Assembly (NCBI GenBank): GCA_004359435.1
Contig: PTET01000001.1
Coordinates: 380,446-444,445, forward strand
DNA from: Flavobacteriaceae bacterium
GTDB taxonomy: Bacteria; Bacteroidota; Bacteroidia; Flavobacteriales; Weeksellaceae
DNA: 64,000 nucleotides
Reading direction: 5' to 3'
Part shown: one piece after another, positions 8,386 through 17,280 of the stretch
Layout: every line of letters starts with the position of its first letter
How positions within the stretch are numbered: the first letter of the stretch is position 1
Program-made: the position numbers and the translations under genes
Notes under the pieces: generated by a model
The model's database searches: none
What the model was told of the DNA's origin: nothing
What the model saw: the letters and a program-made list of their open reading frames with translations, nothing else

Positions 8386-9813
8386 ATGAAAATAGAACAA
8401 ATTTATACTGGATGTTTGGCACATGGAGCCTACTTTATCTCTTCCAATGGAGAAGCAGTGGTGATTGACCCTCTTCGTGAAATCAAACCCTATCTAGAAA
8501 AAGCAGAGAGAGAAAACGTCAAAATCAAATACATTTTTGAGACCCATTTTCATGCAGATTTTGTCTCTGGACACAAAGATTTGGCAGAAAAAACAGGAGC
8601 CAAAATTGTTTATGGACCCACAGGAGCCAAACTGGGTTTTGATGCACACATCGCCAAGGATGGGGAGATTTTCCCTCTGGGTGAAATTTCTTTTCAGCTT
8701 CTTCACACACCTGGGCACACCCTAGAATCCAGCTGTTTTTTGCTACTAGACAAAAACCAAAAACCCCATTCTCTTTACAGTGGTGATACCCTTTTTATCG
8801 GGGATGTGGGAAGACCAGATTTGGCACAGAAAATAGACGACACCCTAACCCAAGACAAACTCGCTGGAATGTTGTATGATTCTCTTCGTGAAAAAATCAT
8901 GCCTCTTCCCGATGATGTCATCGTATATCCTGCACACGGAGCGGGTTCTGCTTGTGGAAAAAACATGAGCAAAGAAACTTTTGACACCCTAGGGAATCAG
9001 AAAAAGAACAACTACGCACTGGCAGAAGGTTTGAGCCGTGAAAATTTCATAGCCGAACTCACCTCTGGCCTTCCCACTCCTCCAGCCTATTTCCCCCAAA
9101 ACGTGATGATGAACATTTTGGGAGCGGATTCTAGCATCGATTCCATTTTGGACAAATCCTTTGGAGCTGGGCTTTCCCCAGAAAAATTCGAAGAATTGGT
9201 GAACCAATCTGGAGCCTTGGTTTTGGACACCAGAAAACCTGCGGATTTCGCCTCTGGTTTTGTTCCCAACTCCGTTTTTATCGGAATAGATGGAAGTTTT
9301 GCTCCATGGGTAGGAACCCTTATCGAGGACATCAAACATCCATTGGCTTTGGTCTGCGAGGAGGGATGTGAAGAAGAAGTAATTACCAGACTAGCTAGAG
9401 TTGGATACGACAATGTGCTTTGTTACTTAAAAGGCGGAATCAAGGCTTGGAAAGAAGCGGGGAAAGAAATAGACCACATAGAGAGCATCAGTCCAGAGGA
9501 GGCATATCAAAAATTCAAGGAGGAAAATCTTCCTGTGGTGGATGTTCGAAAACCTTCTGAAAATCTTTCCCAAAGAATCGAAAATGCCATCAATCTTCCA
9601 CTGGATGCGGTGGGTGTCGCCACAGAAAATCTGGACAAAAACAAAACCTATTTGGTGCATTGTGCGGGTGGATATCGCTCGATGATTTTCAATTCTATCT
9701 TAAGAGCCAGAGGATATGACCATCTTATTGACATCAAAGGAGGATTTACTGCCATTGTTGAGGACGCAAAATTCCCGCTTACCAATTTTGTTTGCCCTTC
9801 GACCCTTTCGTAA
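8386..9813 (+). CDS. persulfide dioxygenase-rhodanese fusion (MBL fold plus two rhodanese domains, CstB-like)
   Basis: Residues 1-240 are a metallo-beta-lactamase fold of the persulfide dioxygenase type: THFHADFVSGH (H54, H56, D58, H63), HTPGHT, SGDTLFIGDVGRPDL and PAHGAGSACG. Two rhodanese domains follow. The first (about 270-365) has LVCEEGCEEE in the loop position. The second (about 370-470) has the active loop VHCAGGYRS with its cysteine near residue 426. Such fusions oxidise glutathione-, CoA- or protein-type persulfides to sulfite and move sulfane sulfur to make thiosulfate. Placement between a sulfite exporter and thiosulfate-type transporters fits. Confidence 0.9.
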   Translation: MKIEQIYTGCLAHGAYFISSNGEAVVIDPLREIKPYLEKAERENVKIKYIFETHFHADFVSGHKDLAEKTGAKIVYGPTGAKLGFDAHIAKDGEIFPLGEISFQLLHTPGHTLESSCFLLLDKNQKPHSLYSGDTLFIGDVGRPDLAQKIDDTLTQDKLAGMLYDSLREKIMPLPDDVIVYPAHGAGSACGKNMSKETFDTLGNQKKNNYALAEGLSRENFIAELTSGLPTPPAYFPQNVMMNILGADSSIDSILDKSFGAGLSPEKFEELVNQSGALVLDTRKPADFASGFVPNSVFIGIDGSFAPWVGTLIEDIKHPLALVCEEGCEEEVITRLARVGYDNVLCYLKGGIKAWKEAGKEIDHIESISPEEAYQKFKEENLPVVDVRKPSENLSQRIENAINLPLDAVGVATENLDKNKTYLVHCAGGYRSMIFNSILRARGYDHLIDIKGGFTAIVEDAKFPLTNFVCPSTLS

Positions 9814-9889
9814 AAGATGATTCAGGGTTTCAAACCAAATTTTTAACCCAAATTTCAATCCAAATAAATATTCAAAAATACCCTCGTTT

Positions 9890-10453
9890 ATGGAACAAAT
9901 ACTTTCTTTTCTTTCTAAGCCTTGGCCCTTTTATGTTTCTGGGCTCGCCATTTCTTTTGTGATGCTTTTGCTGCTTTGGATGGGAAAAAACTTTGGGGTA
10001 TCCGATACCCTAAGAACGGGCTGTGCCATGCTTGGTGCTGGCAAAACCGCTTCTTTTTTCGACTTTGATTGGAAGGAGCAAAGATGGAATCTCGCCTTTG
10101 TTTTTGGGGCGATGATTGGTGGCTATATCGCACAAACCTTTTTGCATGCTCCCACCAACATTTCACAAGAAACTATTTCAGATTTGCAGAAACTGGGCAT
10201 AGAATACAATGGAGGTTTGGCTCCAGATTCACTCTTTTCATGGGAATCTTTGGCCACAACCAAGGGATTTGTCACCCTTATTTTGGGAGGATTCTTGGTG
10301 GGATTTGGCTCGAGATGGGCAGGAGGATGCACCTCAGGACATGCCATCTCTGGGCTTTCTAACCTGCAAATTCCCTCTCTGATTGCGGTTGTGGGATTTT
10401 TTATCGGCGGACTTGTGATGACCCACCTGATTTTTCCATTCATTTTTAAATAA
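9890..10453 (+). CDS. YeeE/YedE family sulfur transporter, first half
   Basis: This 187-residue polytopic protein carries the family signature WAGGCTSGHAISG near residue 140; its cysteine is thought to pass thiosulfate or a sulfane sulfur through the membrane. It also has GAMIGGY and LGGFLVGFG segments. In many Bacteroidota the YeeE/YedE (DUF395) transporter is encoded as two consecutive half-size genes, and the second half follows 13 bases later. Operon context with persulfide dioxygenase supports thiosulfate or sulfane-sulfur uptake or export. Confidence 0.87.
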   Translation: MEQILSFLSKPWPFYVSGLAISFVMLLLLWMGKNFGVSDTLRTGCAMLGAGKTASFFDFDWKEQRWNLAFVFGAMIGGYIAQTFLHAPTNISQETISDLQKLGIEYNGGLAPDSLFSWESLATTKGFVTLILGGFLVGFGSRWAGGCTSGHAISGLSNLQIPSLIAVVGFFIGGLVMTHLIFPFIFK

Positions 10454-10466
10454 AACCTAGAAAACA

Positions 10467-10880
10467 ATGAAATTAGCAAAATTCACCCTAGTGGGAATCC
10501 TCTTTGGAATTGTAATGACCAAATCTGAGGCCATTTCTTGGTACAGAATTCAAGAGATGTTTCGTTTTCAATCTTTCCACATGTACGGAATCATTGGCGT
10601 TGCGGTAGTGGTGGGAATCATCATGGTAGCACTTATCAAAAAAACAGAAGCCAAAACCCAACAAGGAACACCCATTGTTTTTCATGACAAGAGCTTTTCT
10701 GTTCCCAGATATCTGTATGGAGGGATTCTTTTTGGATTGGGCTGGGCTCTCTCTGGTGCATGCCCGGGGCCTATGTACACACTGGTTGGGAACGGAGTAA
10801 CGGTTTTTGTAGCCATCATCGCCTCTGCCCTTCTTGGAACCTACTGTTATGGGCTTGTGAAAGACAAATTGCCCCATTAA
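10467..10880 (+). CDS. YeeE/YedE family sulfur transporter, second half
   Basis: This 137-residue membrane protein has the second signature ALSGACPGPMYTLVG, which pairs with the WAGGCTSG signature of the preceding gene. It also has GGILFGLGWA and four hydrophobic stretches. The two halves together correspond to a single YeeE/YedE protein of other bacteria. It is the last gene of the arsR-tauE-persulfide dioxygenase-yeeE operon and is followed by a terminator. Confidence 0.87.
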   Translation: MKLAKFTLVGILFGIVMTKSEAISWYRIQEMFRFQSFHMYGIIGVAVVVGIIMVALIKKTEAKTQQGTPIVFHDKSFSVPRYLYGGILFGLGWALSGACPGPMYTLVGNGVTVFVAIIASALLGTYCYGLVKDKLPH

Positions 10881-10902
10881 CACCACTTACTTTAAAAAAT
10901 TC

Positions 10903-10940
10903 AAAAAGGTTGTAGGAGAAATTCTTACGACCTTTTTTTG
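10903..10940 (+). terminator. intrinsic terminator of the sulfur operon
   Basis: AAAAAGGTTGTAGGA and TTCTTACGACCTTTTTTT form a stem with G-U pairs and a T tract, just after the last operon gene. Confidence 0.8.
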
Positions 10941-11021
10941 TGGGATTCTTTGTATATTGGGTGGTGGCAGTCTGGCTAAGACTATCTTGCATTAATATCT
11001 ATCAATTCAAAATCTACAAAT

Positions 11022-11357
11022 ATGACAACCTGCTTTTTGAAATATACAATTGACCCAGATAAGGTAATTCAATTTGAACACTATGGAAAACTTTGGATTG
11101 ATTTAGTAAATGAAATGGGAGGGCTTCATCATGGTTATTTATTGCCACACGAAGGTGCAAACAATATTGCATATGCTTCTTTTTCTTTTCCCTCATTGGC
11201 TGAATACGAAAATTATAGAAACAGAATCTCTCATTCACCCAAATGCCTTGAAGCCTTACAATACGCAAAAGACACAAAATGTATTATAAGTTTTGAACGA
11301 AATTTTTTAAGACCAGTATTTGAAGGAGTTTCTGAGAAAGAAAAATTGTTTTACTAA
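11022..11357 (+). CDS. NIPSNAP family protein
   Basis: This 111-residue protein reads MTTCFLKYTIDPDKVIQFEHYGKLW, GGLHHGYLLPHEGANNIAYASFSFPSLAEY and ends with SFERNFLRPVF. This pattern belongs to the NIPSNAP family, small ferredoxin-like dimers without a firmly known reaction. It stands alone between the sulfur operon and a small membrane protein on the same strand. Confidence 0.85.
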   Translation: MTTCFLKYTIDPDKVIQFEHYGKLWIDLVNEMGGLHHGYLLPHEGANNIAYASFSFPSLAEYENYRNRISHSPKCLEALQYAKDTKCIISFERNFLRPVFEGVSEKEKLFY

Positions 11358-11539
11358 GAATAATCTAGGAACTCATAGAGAATAACGATGATTTGGTTTG
11401 AAAAAAACATAAGCCAGACCTCTAAAAGGGTTTTGCGAAATAGATACTTATCGCTAATCCGAACATTCATACTTTTGTATATTTTTGTTCTAGGTTGAAA
11501 CGAAGTGGAGAATTCAACAATCTATTTGATAAACAAAAA

Positions 11540-11968
11540 ATGAATAAATACAATCTATACTTTGGACTGTTGTTATTTGTGTGTTTTCTATGTTCTGGAT
11601 TTTATTTAGAAGAATATTTTAAACCTCAAAACATTCAAAATCTAACGCTACGAATGGAAATTAGAGCAAATCACATTTATATTCTATTTGTATCTCTTTT
11701 GAATGTCCTTTCTTTTAAATGCGATTTATCAAAAGGAAAATTGACCCCTTTTTTTGAATTTGCATTTAGAATTATGCTGATTTTGTCTGGCATTGTAGCA
11801 ATCTATGCCTTTATGTATAATCATCATGGAAATTTGCTTAAAAGGGATTGGACTTTGCTTTCGGTTGTTCTGTCACTTTCTTCTATAGCCATATTTTTAA
11901 CGAACGAATTGATTTGCATTTTTGTAAAAAAATCAGAAACGAACCGCCAACAAGATTTTCCAAAATAA
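11540..11968 (+). CDS. small integral membrane protein of unknown function
   Basis: I take the ATG at 11540, where MNKYNLYFGLLLFVCFLCSGFYL gives a membrane-inserted start; an in-frame TTG 45 bases earlier is less convincing. The 142 residues contain about four hydrophobic segments (near 6-22, 45-60, 72-95 and 108-130) and a charged tail. I recognise no family and no conserved motif. It is flanked by the NIPSNAP gene on one side and a convergent kinase gene on the other. Confidence 0.6.
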   Translation: MNKYNLYFGLLLFVCFLCSGFYLEEYFKPQNIQNLTLRMEIRANHIYILFVSLLNVLSFKCDLSKGKLTPFFEFAFRIMLILSGIVAIYAFMYNHHGNLLKRDWTLLSVVLSLSSIAIFLTNELICIFVKKSETNRQQDFPK

Positions 11969-12011
11969 GGACTTCATAGCCACGAATGTTTTTACAAACG
12001 TAAAATTCCTT

Positions 12012-12932
12012 TTATCCCAGAATCAACTGGTTGTAATCCAAAATGGTTTTGTAGCCTTTGGAGACAAAATAGTTTTTGTCTTCTCCGGTAACCAAGATAA
12101 AATCTCCACCCCAAGCGCCTAAACTTTTGATGGATCCATTGTAGTTAGAGAACCATTTTTCTTTGATGGTTTGTGTCTTTAGAATTTTGGACATCTTAGA
12201 CTCCGAATCTTCTATCAGCGTTTCGAATTCTTCTAAAGTTTGGCAAAGACAAGCTTTTTCTGCCATAGATGAGAAATCTTCTAAGATTTCTTTGCTGGCT
12301 GGAGTTTCCTTTAAAAACTCAGATATGGCCTGTTGGCTGTTTCTTTTTTGGTTTAGGTATACAAAGAAGATTCGATCCGAAAATTTGGGTGCAAAAGAAG
12401 CTTGGCTCACCAAAGGTTTCTTTTGCGAATCTAAAGCATAATAAATGGGAGAGGAGTGTTTGGCGCAGGCAATGTCGTAGCCACTTCCCCCAAAACTAAG
12501 AGACAATAGCTGGTATGGATCTACCTTTAACCAACTAGACAAATTATAGACAAGGGTAGAGCTGGTACCCAGCCCCCAAAGGGTAGGGAATTCTAGTCTG
12601 GTGACGCAGTGGTAGTTGGATTGATTGCAAAACGATGCACCGAGAGATTTTGCCGCTCTAAAAAGTCCCAAAAGTCTTTCGCTCTTGCTTGGGTCAGAGC
12701 TTTCTAAGATCAGGTCGCTTTTTAGGTCTATCTTACAGGTAAACCAACTTTTTTCGTTGATTTTAAAAGCTTTCCAAGACAAGATGCCTTCTCCAAGGGT
12801 TTGTTCTACCTCTAAACTTTGTCCATATTTACAAGGCAAAGCCAGTGCTTTGGCGCCATAAAGCACCAAATATTCTCCAAAAAGAAGAAGTTTGCCGTGG
12901 CTGTAATATTGGGACAAATTAGATTTCGGCAC
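12012..12932 (-). CDS. GYDIA-family GHMP kinase (mevalonate-kinase-like)
   Basis: The 306-residue protein starts HGKLLLFGEYLVLYGAKALALP, as in mevalonate-pathway GHMP kinases. It has the glycine-rich GLGTSSTLVYNL phosphate loop and the diagnostic GSGYDIACAKHSSPIYY, the GYDIA signature of a Bacteroidota-restricted GHMP kinase family. Its likely role is phosphorylation of a small alcohol, probably in the mevalonate/isoprenoid route, but the substrate is not fixed by sequence. Its start overlaps the end of fabD by 14 bases, so it is translated with it. Confidence 0.87.
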   Translation of the reverse strand: MPKSNLSQYYSHGKLLLFGEYLVLYGAKALALPCKYGQSLEVEQTLGEGILSWKAFKINEKSWFTCKIDLKSDLILESSDPSKSERLLGLFRAAKSLGASFCNQSNYHCVTRLEFPTLWGLGTSSTLVYNLSSWLKVDPYQLLSLSFGGSGYDIACAKHSSPIYYALDSQKKPLVSQASFAPKFSDRIFFVYLNQKRNSQQAISEFLKETPASKEILEDFSSMAEKACLCQTLEEFETLIEDSESKMSKILKTQTIKEKWFSNYNGSIKSLGAWGGDFILVTGEDKNYFVSKGYKTILDYNQLILG

Positions 12933-13797
12933 TGTGTACTTCTACTTCAGAATTAATTTTTTTCACCATGCCAGAAAGCGCTTTCCCAGGACCAACTTCT
13001 GTAAAGCTGGTGGCACCATCTAGAATCATTTGCTGAATGCTTTGGGTCCATTTTACAGCTGAGGTAAGTTGAGCCACCAAATTGTCCTGAATGGCTTGAG
13101 GGTCTGTTTCTGCTTTTTGGCTTACGTTTTGGTAAATGGGGCAGATGGGAGCTTTAAATTGAGATTGAAAAATGGCTTCTTTTAATTTTTCTGCTGCAGA
13201 TTCCATCATCGGGGAGTGAAATCCTCCTCCAACAGGAAGGATCAAGGCTCGTTTTGCACCTGCTTGTTTTAAGGATTCGCAAGCGGCTTCTAAGGCTTTA
13301 ATTTCTCCTGAAATAACCAGTTGTCCAGGGCAATTGTAATTGGCGGCAACCACAACCCCTGGAGTTTTTTCGCAAATGTCTTCAATAATGGCGTCTTCTA
13401 GTCCCAAAACAGCAGCCATAGAAGAAGGAGCAAGTTCGCAGGCCTCTTGCATGGCTAAGGCTCTTTTGTGTACCAAAGAGAGTCCTTCTTCAAAGCTCAA
13501 GGCTTGGCTGGCCACAAGGGCCGAAAATTCACCCAAAGAATGTCCCGCTACCATGTCTGGCTTAAATTGTTTCATGCACATGGCCATCACCACAGAATGA
13601 ATGAACACCGCGGGTTGGGTAACTTTGGTTTGGGCAAGTTCCTCTGGGGTTCCTTCGAACATAATTTGGGCGATGTCGAATCCAAGGATATTGCCTGCAA
13701 CATCGAAATATTCTTTGGCCAAACTGTAATTCTGGTGCAAATCTTTGCCCATTCCTACAAATTGAGATCCTTGTCCAGGAAATATATATGCTTTCAT
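12919..13797 (-). CDS. fabD: malonyl-CoA:ACP S-malonyltransferase
   Basis: This 292-residue acyltransferase has YIFPGQGSQFVGMG at its start, the nucleophile serine in VAGHSLGEFSALV (S87), and later ILPVGGGFHSPMM with the catalytic histidine, plus FTEVGPGKALSGMVKKI. It loads malonate onto acyl carrier protein for fatty-acid synthesis. It lies in a same-strand run: cvpA-like, LuxE-like, RDD, fabD, GYDIA kinase. Its start codon abuts the stop of the RDD gene (one base apart) and its end overlaps the kinase gene. Confidence 0.95.
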   Translation of the reverse strand: MKAYIFPGQGSQFVGMGKDLHQNYSLAKEYFDVAGNILGFDIAQIMFEGTPEELAQTKVTQPAVFIHSVVMAMCMKQFKPDMVAGHSLGEFSALVASQALSFEEGLSLVHKRALAMQEACELAPSSMAAVLGLEDAIIEDICEKTPGVVVAANYNCPGQLVISGEIKALEAACESLKQAGAKRALILPVGGGFHSPMMESAAEKLKEAIFQSQFKAPICPIYQNVSQKAETDPQAIQDNLVAQLTSAVKWTQSIQQMILDGATSFTEVGPGKALSGMVKKINSEVEVHSAEI

Positions 13798-14349
13798 TTA
13801 TTGGTTTTTATCGTTGTTAAGTACAAAAGTAGAAGCCAGTCTATCCCCTAGGGATCTAGATCTACGATCCAAAAGATACAACAAAACATTGTTTGTAAAA
13901 ATAAGGCTTATCATCAATTGTAAAATTTGAAATTGAGGCTCTTGGATCAGTAAATTTTCTATGAATTTGATAATAGGATCTAAACTTTGGCTATTTACAA
14001 GTCCATTTTGGTAAAGTTTTTCCATCAATGGAAATGCTAGCAAAGTAGTGGCAATATTGGGTAAATTTCTAAGCATAGATCTATGGAAAGTTATCTTTTT
14101 TCCTTGCTGGTCGGTAACTGCAATCCCTAAGGCCAATTTACCCAAAGAGGCCTTTTTTGAACTGCTTTCTAAAAGGGGTTTGTAAAGAAGTAAAACCAGA
14201 GAAACCAAAACATAGTTGTAAAAACAATTGGGTAATAAATAGAGCAAGGAATTGTGTAAAAGCCCAAGGAATAATCCGTCTAAAAGATAGGCAGTAGCTC
14301 TTTTGGAAATCGGAGCGAAATCAAAAATTTTGTTTGTTTTTTCTATCAT
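13798..14349 (-). CDS. RDD family membrane protein
   Basis: The 183-residue protein opens with FAPISKRATAYLLDGLFLG, the R-D signature of the RDD family. It has several hydrophobic segments, KASLGKLALGIAVTDQQGKKI between them, and a C-terminal DRRSRSLGDRLASTFVL with the second conserved arginine/aspartate pair. RDD proteins are inner-membrane proteins of mostly unknown transport function. It is packed between the LuxE-like gene and fabD with almost no spacing. Confidence 0.83.
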   Translation of the reverse strand: MIEKTNKIFDFAPISKRATAYLLDGLFLGLLHNSLLYLLPNCFYNYVLVSLVLLLYKPLLESSSKKASLGKLALGIAVTDQQGKKITFHRSMLRNLPNIATTLLAFPLMEKLYQNGLVNSQSLDPIIKFIENLLIQEPQFQILQLMISLIFTNNVLLYLLDRRSRSLGDRLASTFVLNNDKNQ

Positions 14350-14350
14350 G

Positions 14351-15325
14351 TTATTGTACTAATAAATTACAGCCCCTAAGATCGCTGTGGTCAAATCTTC
14401 CTAGAACCTCAAAGGTACAAGAGCTTTTGTTTTTACCCAAATCATCGGTGGCAATAAAGCTACAACTGTAAAGATTGGCCAAATCTATCACATTGATGCC
14501 TCCGGTTTGTCCATCCTTTAGATAGCAAAACGGATCGTTCAGTTCGCGAATTAAGATTTTCATCCAGCTGGGTGTTTCAAATAGGCTTTCTTGGGTGGTA
14601 TATCCTTGAGAAAGAAGCTCTGTCATGCCGTATTCTGAGTAAATGGTAGAAAGCCCGAAGGCTTTTTTTAAAACGGCATTAAATTCTTCTTTGGGCATTT
14701 CTTCTCTTTTTCCCTTCATGCCGCCTGTATCCATAATTTTGGTATTAGACAAAGACATAGGAAACCTTTGGGCAAAATCAAGCAGGGCATAACTCACCCC
14801 AAAAAGCAAAGTGGGAAGTTGATTTTTTTCGTTCTCCAGTATTTTCTGAGCCAATTCTTCTTGGTTGTGTAGGTAAAAACCGCTTTTTGGATGGGATTTT
14901 TCGATTAATTTTTCGACCATATAAACCAAAGAAGAACCTTCTCTTTCTAGATAACTAGGCAAAAGGGCGAAAATACACAGCTCGGATAGTTCACCAAAAT
15001 GGTTCTGAAAAGTATTTAAAAAACTTCTTTGGTAAAGGTTTAGGTCAAACACATAATGTTTGCTTTGCACCATAGAGGTGGTGGCTGAACTTAGAAACAC
15101 TTTTTGGAAATTTTCTTGGCAACTCACCTTATGGGTTTTGAAAAACCCAATAGGCAAAAAAGGAATTTCATCGATGTTTTGAATGTCTCTGATGTCTTTT
15201 TTGAGTGAATCGACAAAACTTCGGTACACCCTGTTGCGCTCATATTGAAATCTAAAAACCTCTAGGCTTAAAGATTGAAAAGAGTCCTGGTCCTTGATTT
15301 CAAAAATAGCATCCTCTAACTTCAT
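14351..15325 (-). CDS. LuxE/PaaK-like acyl-protein synthetase/acyltransferase
   Basis: The 324-residue protein resembles the LuxE domain (acyl-protein synthetase), a member of the adenylate-forming group. Visible landmarks are IPFLPIGFFKTHKV near residue 55, SSATTSMVQSKHY near 80, TGGMKGKREEM near 205 and YSEYGMTELLSQGY near 235, matching the order in LuxE/PaaK-like enzymes. In Flavobacteria this gene commonly lies near lipid genes; here it is in the fabD operon, which fits acyl transfer. The exact acyl acceptor is unknown. Confidence 0.78.
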   Translation of the reverse strand: MKLEDAIFEIKDQDSFQSLSLEVFRFQYERNRVYRSFVDSLKKDIRDIQNIDEIPFLPIGFFKTHKVSCQENFQKVFLSSATTSMVQSKHYVFDLNLYQRSFLNTFQNHFGELSELCIFALLPSYLEREGSSLVYMVEKLIEKSHPKSGFYLHNQEELAQKILENEKNQLPTLLFGVSYALLDFAQRFPMSLSNTKIMDTGGMKGKREEMPKEEFNAVLKKAFGLSTIYSEYGMTELLSQGYTTQESLFETPSWMKILIRELNDPFCYLKDGQTGGINVIDLANLYSCSFIATDDLGKNKSSCTFEVLGRFDHSDLRGCNLLVQ

Positions 15326-15329
15326 TTGG

Positions 15330-15803
15330 TTAAACTACTTCCAGAATCTGATCTCCAATGGCTTTAAAGTAAGGATAAAAGTAACTTTCCACAATGGCCT
15401 CTGGGGTTATAAATTGGAAAATGTTGTTGAATTTGGTGAAGTAATGGGTGAAAAGGCAAAGAAGCAAACCGTATTTGAGAACTCCAAAAACGCTTCCCAA
15501 AAGTTTGTTGATAATTCCAAGACCCGTGGCAGAGAGAACTCCACGCAGAAGATTTGCCACCAGTTTGATTGAGATAATAATCAACACAAAAGTTACTCCA
15601 ACCGATACAAAAGGAACCCAAGTGGGATTTACTAGGCTGCTTCCTTCAAAGAAATTTTGGGCAAAAGAGGAAAACTTAAAACTACCAACAGTGGCAATTC
15701 CAACCCCAACCAGAGAGGCAATTTGATGGATGAAACCTTTGCTAAATCCAAAAACGAGTCCAACCAAAAGGGGAATTAAAAAAATATAATCTAAAAATAC
15801 CAT
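15330..15803 (-). CDS. CvpA family membrane protein
   Basis: Starting at ATG 15803 gives 157 residues: MVFLDYIFLIPLLVGLVFG, then FSKGFIHQIASLVGVGIA. Four hydrophobic segments and LSATGLGIINKLLGSVFGVLKYGL are the CvpA (colicin V production) pattern. The frame is open to 15845, but the extra residues form no leader. It is the first gene of the fabD run and is divergent from the gene at 15846, sharing a 42-base intergenic strip with promoter boxes on both strands. Confidence 0.85.
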   Translation of the reverse strand: MVFLDYIFLIPLLVGLVFGFSKGFIHQIASLVGVGIATVGSFKFSSFAQNFFEGSSLVNPTWVPFVSVGVTFVLIIISIKLVANLLRGVLSATGLGIINKLLGSVFGVLKYGLLLCLFTHYFTKFNNIFQFITPEAIVESYFYPYFKAIGDQILEVV

Positions 15804-15845
15804 AAGTTGCAATTTTGGTAAAAATAAACAATCTATTTTTGCCAA

Positions 15846-16190
15846 ATGAGTATACTTGGCGATAAGTGGAAAAAAGTAGAAGATTTTTTTTCTGAAAACT
15901 TTCAGGTTGAAACGCCTATGGATTTAGATATTGTACTTTTTCTTATTGGGGTACAAGAGCTAGGTTTTGGCGCGCAAGAGTTTAAAAAAGACGATAAACT
16001 CAATTTGATGCACATTGCGGTGTGCAGAATACTAAGCCCATTTGGTTATTATGCCTTTGTTGATAAAGATAATCAAGGTTGGCCTCACTATGAATTAATC
16101 AAACCGCTTCCTGTTCTAAAACCCAATGAGCAAACCCTTCTGATGAAAGAAGCGGTTATCCAATATATGGAAGAAGAAGGATATATTTAA
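15846..16190 (+). CDS. conserved hypothetical protein (flavobacterial type)
   Basis: This acidic, soluble protein of 114 residues has ETPMDLDIVLFLIGVQELGFGAQEFKKDDKLNLMHIAVCRIL and HYELIKPLPVLKPNEQ as its most distinctive parts. I recognise it only as a small protein often seen beside cvpA in Flavobacteria; no function is known to me. A TATTTTTG box at 15834-15841 ends four bases before the ATG, so the transcript may be leaderless. Its end overlaps the convergent dus gene by four bases. Confidence 0.75.
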   Translation: MSILGDKWKKVEDFFSENFQVETPMDLDIVLFLIGVQELGFGAQEFKKDDKLNLMHIAVCRILSPFGYYAFVDKDNQGWPHYELIKPLPVLKPNEQTLLMKEAVIQYMEEEGYI

Positions 16191-17179
16191 ACTATTGTTG
16201 AATTTTCGAAGTTTTCAGGAATCCAAAGAAGCAAGTTTTGTAAGGTTTCAAGGTCTTCTAATTCCACCAATTTTTTTCGGGTTTCTTTGAAGTTTTCTAT
16301 CCCTTTAAAATAGTTGGTATAGTGTCTTCTCATTTCTAGAATCCCTAGTTTGTCTCCCTTCCACTGGCAGGACCAGTTTAGATGATCCAGTGCTGCTTTG
16401 GTTTTTTCTGCCAAGGTAGGGGCTTGCAAATGATTTCCAGTATTTAGAAAATGTTTGATTTGATTAAAAACCCAAGGATTTCCAATGCTAGCTCTTCCAA
16501 TCATACAGCCATCGAGTCCAAAATCGTCTCGCATTAATTTTGCTTTTTCTGGACTGTCTACATCGCCATTTCCGAAGACCGGAATATGCATTCTTGGATT
16601 GTTTTTTACCTTTGAAATGGGCTTCCAATTGGCAGATCCTTTGTACATCTGGGCTCTTGTTCTTCCGTGAATAGAAATGGCGGCAATGCCCACATCTTGA
16701 AGTCTTTCGGCTACTTCTTCAATGTAAATAGAGTCATCATCCCAGCCCAATCTTGTCTTGACTGTGATAGGAAGCGAAGACCTTTCTACCATGGCTTTGG
16801 TAAGGGAAACCATTTTGTCTATGTCTTTTAGAATTCCTGCTCCCGCACCTTTGCTCACTACTTTTTTAACTGGACAGCCAAAATTGATGTCAATAAAATC
16901 TGGCCCAGAGTTTTGTACGATGTCTATGGCCTGTAGCATAGAATCTAATTCGGCGCCAAAGATTTGGATTCCCACAGGTCTTTCGTGACCGTAAATATCT
17001 AGTTTTTGTACGCTTTTTTGCGCATCTCGAATGAGTCCCTCTACCGAGATAAATTCGGTATAAACCATATCGGCTCCATTTTCTTTGCAAAGCCTTCTAA
17101 ATGGAGGATCGCTCACGTCTTCCATGGGTGCAAGCAATAGGGGGAAATCGGGAAGTTCTATGTTTCCTATTTTGATCAA
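16187..17179 (-). CDS. dusB: tRNA-dihydrouridine synthase (DusB type)
   Basis: This TIM-barrel flavoenzyme reduces uridines in tRNA D-loops. It shows LAPMEDVSDPPFRRLC near the start, DINFGCPVKKVVSKGAGAGIL with the catalytic cysteine, TVKTRLGWDD, ISIHGRTRAQMYKG and GRASIGNPWVFNQI, in the order of the DusB family, and ends with a helical tRNA-binding domain (MRRHYTNYFKG). I prefer the TTG at 17179 (LIKIGNIELPDFPLLLAPM); the frame is open to an ATG at 17224, but those residues do not match the family start. Confidence 0.9.
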   Translation of the reverse strand: MIKIGNIELPDFPLLLAPMEDVSDPPFRRLCKENGADMVYTEFISVEGLIRDAQKSVQKLDIYGHERPVGIQIFGAELDSMLQAIDIVQNSGPDFIDINFGCPVKKVVSKGAGAGILKDIDKMVSLTKAMVERSSLPITVKTRLGWDDDSIYIEEVAERLQDVGIAAISIHGRTRAQMYKGSANWKPISKVKNNPRMHIPVFGNGDVDSPEKAKLMRDDFGLDGCMIGRASIGNPWVFNQIKHFLNTGNHLQAPTLAEKTKAALDHLNWSCQWKGDKLGILEMRRHYTNYFKGIENFKETRKKLVELEDLETLQNLLLWIPENFENSTIV

Positions 17180-17280
17180 AATCGCAAATTTATTTGGCAA
17201 AAATAGGCAAAAAAGAAGCCTCAAACAAAAGGCAATCCTTCGATTTAAATAAATCTATAGAAAAGAAAAACCAATATGGA

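Noticed and set aside
9890-10880. Two short YeeE/YedE genes looked like a frameshifted transporter
   Set aside because: Each half has its own start, stop and signature, and the two-gene form is common in Bacteroidota.
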